From Uranotaenia lowii (lineage: Eukaryota > Arthropoda > Insecta > Diptera > Culicidae), in the NCBI RefSeq assembly GCF_029784155.1, contig NC_073693.1:360730863-360794862 (forward strand): 64,000 bases of DNA, read 5' to 3'. The first letter of the stretch is position 1. Each line of letters begins with the position of its first letter. Below are positions 56,903 through 64,000 of the stretch, one piece after another. A program made the position numbers and the translations under genes. Below the pieces are notes generated by a model. It was not told the origin of the DNA, did not search any database, and saw only the letters and a list, made by a program, of their open reading frames with translations.

Positions 56903-59707
56903 TTTTCTCAAACGAAACCCACCAGAACTCATCAACGCATCAAGCTGAACTTGCAGCTCACTCGCTTCTTCCACGGTATCTGACCCTGTGATGACATCAT
57001 CCATGTAGGTGTCATTCAAAACAGCCCTTGCTGCAAGTGGAAATACCTCTTTCCCATCCGTGGCTAACTGTTGTAACGTTCTAGTGGCTAGAAATGGAGC
57101 TGGTTTGGTTCCGTAGGTGACTGTTCGCAGTTCATAGATCGATATTTCTTCCTTGGGAGATGATCGCCACAAAATGGATTGGAGAGGACGATCATCTTCA
57201 GCGATATTGATTTGCCTGAACATTTTCTCAATGTCGGCAACAACCATAACCTGTTTGGTTCGACAACGGAGGATAATCGAGCGTAAGTCATCCTGAATAA
57301 CAGGGCCATTCAAGAGCCCATCGTTTAACGATACTCCACTTGAAGTTTTACAAGAGGCGTCAAAAACAACCCTGACCTTTGTAGTGGTACTGGCCTCTTT
57401 AACAACTGGATGGTGTGGCAAAAAACAACGCTTGATAACTAATTTCTGACATGACTCATCTTTCAACTCAACTATCTTTTGCATGTGACCCAAATGAACA
57501 TATTCCTCCATGAACTCCTCGTATTGCTTCCTAAGGTTTTCGTCCCTAGAAAGTCTCCGTTCCGTTGCCAGAAATCGCCGCATAGCGATCTCCTGCGATT
57601 CCCCCAATCGGTCAATAATACTATCATTTCGCGGTAGAGCAACTGTGTACCTTCCGTCGGACTCGCGTTTCACAGTTTTCGAGAATAAGCTCTCGCATCT
57701 GGCTTCCTCTGGTGAAAGAATATTGGTTGACTCGACCTCCTCACAGGACCAAAATCGAGCCATCATGGCTTCCAGAGGATCTTCAGTAATCGAAGCATTC
57801 GAGATTACTTGTATGGCTTGCCGTGGGATCGGCAAACCTCCGCAGACTACCCAACCAAACACTGAATAATTCAGTGAAGGAAGTTGATCGCCCAAATCGA
57901 TCTTTTCTCCTGTATGGAAGAAATCGAAGAATGATTCGATTCCTAAAACAATGTCCACCTCACTAGACACCGAAAACGAAGGGTCCGCCAACTGAATACC
58001 ATCTGGAAATCTCCAGCCTTTTGTTTGTACCGTTGTTGTGGGCAAATTAACTGTCACCTTGGGTAGGACAAGAAAGCTCATAGCTCGCGAAAACTCTGAA
58101 ACTCGTGATCGAACCGTGGCATGAATTCTCTGCTTGACCTTCGTTGCTGCCTGACCTATTCCTATAACGCAGATTTCTACCCTTTCTCTTGTGGTTTTCA
58201 ACCGTTGGCTCATTCGCTCCGTAAGCAGATTGCTCTCCGAGCCAGAATCTAGAAGAGCTCTAGCTGGGTATTGATTACCATAATCATCTTCTAAAATAAC
58301 TACTGCTGTGGCCAAGAGAACCTGCGACGAGCGTTGAGGCGCAGCATTAGAGGACAGGAGATCTGTAGCTGCCAGGTTCGTTACTTGAGGAGCTGATACC
58401 AACTGTTGTTCTTGGGGTTTCGATTCCTCTGTACCCTTTCGAAATCTAGAACCTCTAGATTCCTCCTTGTCCGACCTAAAACAAACCAAACTATGGTGAC
58501 GACCCTTACAATGGCGACAAGAATACCTCGATTTACATTCTTTTGCCCTATGGCTCCTGCTGAAGCAATTTCTGCATAGCGAATGACTTCGTAGCAACCC
58601 TTCTCTATCCTCGATCTTCATGCGCTGAAAAGCCTGGCATTGAAATAATGGATGATCCGCTTGACAAGCAACGCACGCTCTACCAGACGATTGGAATGAA
58701 CTGAAGCTACCCCTAGTAGAATGCTTAAACCTTGGGACTTGTTGTGGCTGAACTACCTTGGGCTCTACAACCTTAACCGGCAATGATTCTAAAACTCGCA
58801 CACGCCTGCGAAGAAACTCCGTCAAATCTTGTACAACATCTTGGTCCTTGGCGGCAGAACTTTCTTCCCATCCTCTGCGTGTCGCAGGATCGAGACGCGA
58901 GGAGAGAAGGTGGACCAGAAGAAGATCCTTGTATTCTTCGGGTTGTATGATCTGATCTAACGTCTGCACAATTCTCTCGAACCCTTCCAAGAGAACTTGC
59001 AGATCACTGACGGATTCCTTTGTCAAAGAGGGGAGCTGAAACAGACCTTGAACTTGTCTTTTCCGTAAGAGCTTACTGTTGTTGTATCTCTTCAGCAACA
59101 AATCCCAGGCGATTTGGTAGTTGGTCTTCGTGATCTTGATAGGGTCAATTAGAGCTTTTGGTTCACCTTGCAAACAACCTTTAAGATAGTGAAACTTTTC
59201 CACTTCCGGTAAATCAGTCTTCCAATGAATGAGAGACATGTATAAATCCCGAAAACTTAACCATTCTTCAATATTCCCATTAAACGTTTGAAGTTTGATC
59301 TGAGGAAGTCGAACGTGATCAAGAGTTGGTTGCATTACCGAGTCATTCACCCTAACTGTACTACTCAAATCCGATAATTGAGTCCGTTCCTTAAGTTTTT
59401 CCATAAGAAAGGCCTTTGAATGGTAATATTTTTCGCTAAACGTGACCCTTTCACGCTCGAAATAAGTTTCGTCTAAGTCAAAATCATCATGAGATTGAAT
59501 TTCAATCAAAGTATCATTCAGTTTCTCCCACAGGTTATCAATTTCCTCCAGACGAATCTCAATTTGAATCGACGAGGAATCTTCTTGAAATGTTTCAACA
59601 AAACGCCAAATGTCACTAAACGAGGACTGAATCTGTTTAAATCGCATGTTCAAAACCTTCAGGCTAGGAGCCACGGTCGAAACTGATGGTTTCTTTGTGC
59701 TAGGCAT
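56900..59707 (-). CDS. BEL gag-protease-RT polyprotein, first part
   Basis: 935 residues from the ATG at 59707 to TAA at 56900-56902. Residues 1-120 are a helical, charged N-terminal region. The DUF1759 gag domain is at about 135-280 (LQTFNGNIEEWLSFRDLY). CCHC-type zinc knuckles occur at about 345-357, 388-401 and 397-409 (CRNCFSRSHRAKEC). The aspartic protease has ALLDSGSESNLLTE at about 484-497. RT blocks run about 765-935: RVVFDASCKTSSG, the first catalytic Asp at 825 (VVADIEKMF), and YMDD at 901-904. The frame stops ten codons after LDALMSS, in a stretch where BEL proteins read on into the RNase H part. The stop is the only lesion seen. Expression is from the LTR at 61170-61780 after a 1.46-kb leader. 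Confidence 0.95.
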   Translation of the reverse strand: MPSTKKPSVSTVAPSLKVLNMRFKQIQSSFSDIWRFVETFQEDSSSIQIEIRLEEIDNLWEKLNDTLIEIQSHDDFDLDETYFERERVTFSEKYYHSKAFLMEKLKERTQLSDLSSTVRVNDSVMQPTLDHVRLPQIKLQTFNGNIEEWLSFRDLYMSLIHWKTDLPEVEKFHYLKGCLQGEPKALIDPIKITKTNYQIAWDLLLKRYNNSKLLRKRQVQGLFQLPSLTKESVSDLQVLLEGFERIVQTLDQIIQPEEYKDLLLVHLLSSRLDPATRRGWEESSAAKDQDVVQDLTEFLRRRVRVLESLPVKVVEPKVVQPQQVPRFKHSTRGSFSSFQSSGRACVACQADHPLFQCQAFQRMKIEDREGLLRSHSLCRNCFSRSHRAKECKSRYSCRHCKGRHHSLVCFRSDKEESRGSRFRKGTEESKPQEQQLVSAPQVTNLAATDLLSSNAAPQRSSQVLLATAVVILEDDYGNQYPARALLDSGSESNLLTERMSQRLKTTRERVEICVIGIGQAATKVKQRIHATVRSRVSEFSRAMSFLVLPKVTVNLPTTTVQTKGWRFPDGIQLADPSFSVSSEVDIVLGIESFFDFFHTGEKIDLGDQLPSLNYSVFGWVVCGGLPIPRQAIQVISNASITEDPLEAMMARFWSCEEVESTNILSPEEARCESLFSKTVKRESDGRYTVALPRNDSIIDRLGESQEIAMRRFLATERRLSRDENLRKQYEEFMEEYVHLGHMQKIVELKDESCQKLVIKRCFLPHHPVVKEASTTTKVRVVFDASCKTSSGVSLNDGLLNGPVIQDDLRSIILRCRTKQVMVVADIEKMFRQINIAEDDRPLQSILWRSSPKEEISIYELRTVTYGTKPAPFLATRTLQQLATDGKEVFPLAARAVLNDTYMDDVITGSDTVEEASELQVQLDALMSSGGFRLRK

Positions 59708-61149
59708 GATTTCTATTGAAAATTAAACAATCGAATTTAAATTCAGCTCAATTTCGATTCAGGCTCAATCCGATTCAACCTCTGAATCGACTCAATGACA
59801 GACTATTCAGATTCTGAATGAATACAATTTAAATTCCGAAGCAATCCGATTCTACTTCAAAATCGATTCAATAAGTGACTACCCGATTCACCTCAGAATC
59901 CAATACTGACGTTTAAAAGCTGCTTCTGATTGAAACACTCACTGACGATATTAAATTGGCACAATTCAAACGCAAGGCAATCAATACAGACTCAAAAGTG
60001 TCACCATCAATGACCTCTGACTCGAGACCTTTTCTGCCTAATCAGATTTGGATCCACTTTATCATCACACATTGATTTTAGATTAAATACGTACCGTCAC
60101 AGTCAAATTCTGACTCAAAACCATTCAAAAGCTGTTGAAATTCAACTCAATAAAGTGTAGCAGTTCACAATACGACTCAAATATCCACCGGTAATAATAA
60201 TATCATTCAATAAACCGATTATTTAAATTGCGATCCTCCAATCAATTATGATTTCCAAAATGAAGTTATTCACCACTTCTAATAACCTTTATTTAAACTC
60301 GGTCCACTATCAATCAAGCGACCGTATATTTGATAAGCTTTACCAACAATGAAACCCTTTCTCTCTCGAAATCACCATTAAGTAACTCCAATTCATAAAT
60401 CTTGAGAAGCTTACCAATCATAAACCATTTAAGTGGCAGAAGTTGGAACCTTGTAGGTGCTACCAAATGCACAGACAACTACAATCAGGATAGTGGTGAC
60501 AATAAAAGGTTCGTTCAGACCTTCTGAACAACCAGCGAACCAAGTCCGACCAACTAGGACACAAATGTCTCCAATTCCAACAGACACAACTTTTAAAACA
60601 GAGTCAAAGGCCTCCAGCCAATGACGACAGGGATGCAGTGGTTAAAAATGTTGGAAAAGTATTAAAATCTTATAAAATTCTGTATTTAAAAAAAAACAGA
60701 AAGTGATATTTTTCCATTCACTTACACGATCCGATTATGTGCGCACAAGTTCTCCCAGTTGCAACCAGTTCCAAATCCGGGCCAAGTGGTGGGGAGGGGG
60801 CGGCGATGTTCCAATCGCCGTGCTACTACCAGTATACCGTCCAAGTTGGCGATGTTCCAATCGCCAAGTGGCCCGACCTCTTCGGAATCGTATCGACACC
60901 GTACATGCACCGATGTCCTAGCGCGTATATCCAATGGCCAACCAGCAGCACCAGCACCAAATTCCAGGCCAACAATATGTGCAATCACGATGGCGCTACC
61001 CAAGCCAAGCCCATCGATGAAGCACAAAGGGTTGATTGTTCCAGCCGGGCTTCCGAAATGGCGGATTTTCTACCCGGGAACAATGGCCTCACGGACACTT
61101 TTCCAAGGCAATGGCGAATCCGGATTTTACGTTCGTTAAGTGGCCCTCA
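59708..61149 (-). other. BEL 5' leader (untranslated)
   Basis: About 1.46 kb separate the 5' LTR from the gag start. The part near gag is full of GATTC/GAATC words (for example GATTCAACCTCTGAATCGAC). Around 60797-60871 the word GGCGATGTTCCAATCGCC occurs twice about 60 bases apart; each copy is a GGCGAT/ATCGCC palindrome. A 218-codon plus-strand frame at 60737-61393 runs into the LTR and is not a gene. Confidence 0.7.
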
Positions 61150-61166
61150 TCCGGCTCGAAGGACCA
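61150..61166 (-). promoter_or_regulatory. BEL primer binding site, tRNA-Tyr type
   Basis: The plus-strand sequence TCCGGCTCGAAGGACCA equals, from memory, the 3' end of animal tRNA-Tyr including CCA. On the element strand it is thus the complementary PBS, three bases inside the 5' LTR. This position is where minus-strand DNA synthesis is primed. Confidence 0.8.
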
Positions 61167-61169
61167 TAA

Positions 61170-61780
61170 TGTTGGGCGTCCAAAACTTTCAACCTGCGGT
61201 GTTTAATCCCGCCTTCGACAGCGCCTTCTCGTTCGGGCGTCCCAACACCGATGGGGGAGGGCGGACAGGAAGATCTTACCCGGCTATTGTCTGCAATTTG
61301 TGGCTGCTGATTTCGGTGGCTTCTCAAAGTGGGGTATTCCTCTTAGATCTTTGGGGTCATCAATATCACATAGAACACATGAAGGTACACTAAACAATCA
61401 ACATCTATTACAATAAATTAACATTAAAAAACACTTAAACTACTGACAAAAAGTTAGACTTCGCGTGAGGAAAAACCTCCGATCGCGTGCGGGTATCTGG
61501 TTGCAACTGACGATCACTCCCACTGAAGACGACGCCAGACCGATGTGCGATGTTTTCTCATCGGCGCGACATAGTTGATCGGTTTTCGTGCTTATACTCA
61601 TTTCGCTCTCACCAACCCACCGGTCGGCGTCGGCGGTCGACTGCGACGTCTGATCTCCACTCTCTTCAATGCGTATAGTGGCTAGCATCGGTAGCAGCAC
61701 AGCAGCCAACAGACCAAACAGAGGGGATGACGAATTTGCAGTTATACATTGGCGTATCTAGGGTTGCTTACTCGCAGACA
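61170..61780 (-). repeat. BEL 5' LTR (611 bp)
   Basis: Upstream LTR in element orientation. It contains the element's promoter and polyadenylation signals by position; none was mapped precisely. It is followed by the TSD GACAT and the resumed satellite. Confidence 0.95.
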
Positions 61781-62198
61781 GACATAAATGACATAAATGA
61801 CATTAATGATATAAATGACATAAATGACATAAATGACATAAATGACATAAATGACATAAATGACATAAATGACATAAATGACATAAATGACATAAATGAC
61901 AAAAATGATATCAATGACATAAATGACATAAATTACATTAATAACATAAATAACATATATGACACTAATAACATAAATAACATAAATGACATAAATGACA
62001 TGAATGACATAAATGACATAAATAACATAAATGATATAAATGACATTAATGACATAATTGACATAAATTACATAAATAACATAAATGACATAAATGACAC
62101 AAATGACAAAAATGACATAATTGACAAAAATTACATAAATGACATAAATGATATAAATGACATAAATGACATAAATGACAAAAATGACATAAATCAAT
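61781..62198. repeat. 9-bp satellite (TGACATAAA)n, right part
   Basis: About 46 units of GACATAAAT with variants continue the array interrupted at 53666. Clean units are at the left (61781-61900) and variant ones at the right. The open frames on both strands are period artefacts. Confidence 0.95.
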
Positions 62199-62719
62199 AG
62201 ATCTACATAGATCAATAATCGATGCTTTATTTATAATAGAGTAAAACTTACCTAATTAAAATGTTTGAATTGACACTTAAAAGGGCACACCAACTTTTTC
62301 TCCAGGGTGGCCATTTTGAAAACACGGAAATTTTCAAAAACGAAAATCATAGAATGTATGAGTCAATATCATATAAACTTTATGTTATGAATATACAATT
62401 TATGTGTGACATATGATGTTGATATGAAGTATATGAAATATATGCGTAGAGCAGTTTTGAAGACCTTATGTGTGAGGAAACATACATCCCAAGGGTGGAT
62501 TTTTTGCAGTGTACCAGTTGAATAACCAAGCTACAATGTCAGTCAGGCAGCATGGTCAATATTGAATGACATTTTTGCACTCCACTCGCATCACACATAT
62601 GATCGTCTTTCTATTTCATTTTCTGAATGTGTTGAGATGGATTTTACATTATAAGTTGCACAACAGTTGAAAAAATGTAGTTGTTGGAAAAGAAAAAAGT
62701 CATAGCAAGTATGCTGTTG
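62199..62719. other. Intergenic DNA, no gene seen
   Basis: AT-rich sequence with repeated ATATGA words near 62370-62450 and no gene. It precedes a tandem duplication. Confidence 0.45.
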
Positions 62720-63006
62720 TTCATTCAACTTGGTCATGTCATTGTAAGCTTATGTCGCTGACCAAAAATCAGTATCGCGTGACATAGACATGCTAAGCAG
62801 TATCAAAGTCGGCTGATACTGGCTGTCTGACACTGATAATTTGCAGCTCTGGTCGCAGCAATCAAGATGTTGATCATTAAACTTGGTCAGGACATTGTAA
62901 GCTTGTGTCACTGACCAAAACTATGTAGCGCATGACATATTCACATTCAAGCACTATCAAAGTCGACTGACATTGGATGTCTGACAATGACTGTTTGCAG
63001 CTCTGC
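62720..63006. repeat. Tandem duplication, two units of about 133 bp
   Basis: Unit 1 (about 62720-62851) and unit 2 (about 62873-63006) share ACTTGGTCA, CATTGTAAGCTT, CTGACCAAAA, TATCAAAGTCG, TGTCTGACA and TTTGCAGCTCTG in the same order. Identity is moderate (substitutions throughout), so it is not recent. A weak trace of the same words lies near 62540-62570. Confidence 0.75.
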
Positions 63007-63419
63007 ACTAGAGATAAAAGTAATCAAAAATACAAAAAAGACAAAAACTACGTAAATGACAAAAATGTCAAGAACGACAAAAACTAAAAAAAATAAAGAA
63101 ATTAATCTATTTATTAATCAACTTGACAAAATTGATAAAAAATCTGTAACCATCCATTTGATGGGTTACAATGATGTTTTGGTTTATGGGCCAATTTGGA
63201 TGTAATTTTGTTTGTTATTCATATTATTTGTAAAATTATTCGGCTGGTGTCATTCGCGTTTCTATTCATTTTGTTTACTTATTTAGTTGATTATTTATTT
63301 GAATAGGTTTTTGTTATTTATTAGTTTTTATTTTGTTTGTTTTTTTATATACTCATCAAATTATTATATTTTTCATAATTTTGTGTTAATTTTGTTCTTA
63401 GAGTTATTTTTTTATATGG
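63007..63419. other. AT-rich DNA with slight satellite trace
   Basis: AATGACAAAAATGTCAAGAA at 63055 is a last trace of the 9-bp family. The rest is AT-rich, T-heavy and without features. Confidence 0.45.
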
Positions 63420-64000
63420 GATGCACAGAGTAGGCGTAAATGTTAACCGTTTGTAAGTCCGACACCAGCCATCTTTGTAAATAGTTTGTAAGCGTTCGTG
63501 TTCAACGTATTCAACGAAGGGGACAGCAACACCACAAGCGGGAAGTAGAAAAGGAGAGGAAGATTACAACAAATTGATAAATACGGGCTGCGCCTATAGC
63601 TCATGGCTGATTTGAATAAAGTTTGGGTTCTGGTCGAGTGGTTTTTATAAGCGACAGCGACGTCACGTGCCCAAAGTGACCACGTTTCTACCGCAATCGG
63701 GAGGCCAGACCCCCATCCGTTTCTTGTACCGAAATCAACGATCAGCTAGAGGACTACACGATTCGTTTTCCTAGCTGGTCGGCCGAGTGAGGTTTAGTGT
63801 AGAGGATACCAGAAAGTTATTTGTTCCCCAGTGCCGGTATCACTATTGCCGCTTTATAAAAGACACCGGTGTTCCGTGAGTGCAGTAAGGTCGTGCTAAG
63901 TGCCCCCACGTTACAACCCCAACGGCACTGTCGGCAATAGTGTGGCCTGGAGGAACCCCATCTGGGTATCCGACCGCCGACCGCTTCCGCTAGTGCCCAC
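63420..64000 (+). other. GC-richer terminal segment, possible LTR/leader of another element
   Basis: Composition shifts sharply at about 63420. AATAAAGTTTGGGTTCTGGT at 63617 has an AATAAA signal followed by TTTTTATAAGCGACAGCGAC, an arrangement seen at LTR ends and primer sites of insect LTR elements. No coding frame of note lies before the window edge. The call is a guess from layout; it could equally be a host 5' region. Confidence 0.25.

Larger units (their letters stand above)
53667..61780 (-). mobile_element. Complete BEL/Pao LTR retrotransposon, 8.1 kb
   Basis: Two 611-bp LTRs (53667-54277 and 61170-61780) bound a gag-pro-RT-RNase H-integrase region on the minus strand. Both LTRs start TGTTGGG and end AGACA on the plus strand (TGTCT...CAACA on the minus strand). 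The TSD is GACAT (53662-53666 and 61781-61785) within satellite units. The domain order gag (DUF1759), zinc knuckles, protease, RT, RNase H, integrase is BEL/Pao. There is no env-like frame. The LTRs show no difference I could find by reading, so insertion is recent. One in-frame stop splits the polyprotein. Confidence 0.97.

Noticed and set aside
60737..61393. 218-codon plus-strand frame entering the BEL LTR
   Set aside because: It lies antisense to the element across leader, primer site and LTR; the LTR part recurs at 53660-53890. No domain recognised.

Overview
This is a eukaryotic, AT-rich, transposon-dense segment. Three host genes are supported, all with spliceosomal introns, and all fit an insect. 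The company they keep (an RTE-clade LINE, a BEL/Pao element, hAT, Tc1/pogo and 3-bp-TSD MITEs, tRNA-related SINE-like pieces) points to a dipteran, most likely a culicid mosquito. That assignment rests on family resemblance recalled without a search, and the species is not determined.

Layout. 1-6.7 kb is AT-rich intergenic DNA carrying two very large short-period tandem arrays: a 7-bp unit (1142-2056) and a 9-bp unit (3671-6650). 6.7-11.1 kb is mostly unassigned. 11123-14496 is a full-length, apparently intact RTE LINE with a perfect 14-bp target-site duplication (TSD). 15.7-20.9 kb is a decayed form of the same 9-bp satellite (TGACAAAAA-like), broken by an LTR-like repeat, a 1.5-kb hAT element and two TA-flanked MITEs. 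22.7-36.5 kb is the gene island: Tim50 (minus strand, 3 exons), a divergently oriented coiled-coil gene that is probably centrobin (plus, 2 exons), and isopentenyl-diphosphate isomerase (plus, 3 exons, with a 4.7-kb transposon-filled intron). 37-51 kb is intergenic and made of nested relics: Tc1, a 5'-truncated RTE copy interrupted by a 703-bp TA MITE, a reversed LINE piece, and a gypsy pol 3' end with a possible LTR. 51.1-63.1 kb is a TGACATAAA satellite split by a 608-bp hAT-like MITE and by a complete 8.1-kb BEL/Pao retrotransposon on the minus strand. That element has 611-bp LTRs without any difference I could find, the TSD GACAT, a tRNA-Tyr-type primer binding site, and one in-frame stop between its RT and RNase H parts. 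The last ~600 bases are more GC-rich and may be the start of another element.

Function. The host genes do not form a pathway together: Tim50 is in mitochondrial protein import, centrobin in centriole biology, and IDI in the mevalonate (in insects, juvenile hormone/prenyl) pathway. Tim50 and the centrobin-like gene are head-to-head with about 1.26 kb between start codons.

Most novel-looking items: (1) two tiny insertions of 42 and 57 bp with the same hairpin-forming core and A-rich tails, each flanked by its own perfect 10- or 12-bp TSD, which look like an ultra-short retroposon; (2) one 9-bp satellite family seen at several stages of decay and repeatedly hit by transposons; (3) a 255-bp element made of perfect 121-bp inverted arms; (4) a MITE carrying six copies of a CATAAG/CTTATG palindrome. 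The long proteins predicted from the satellite arrays are artefacts: a 9-bp unit without stops leaves frames open.
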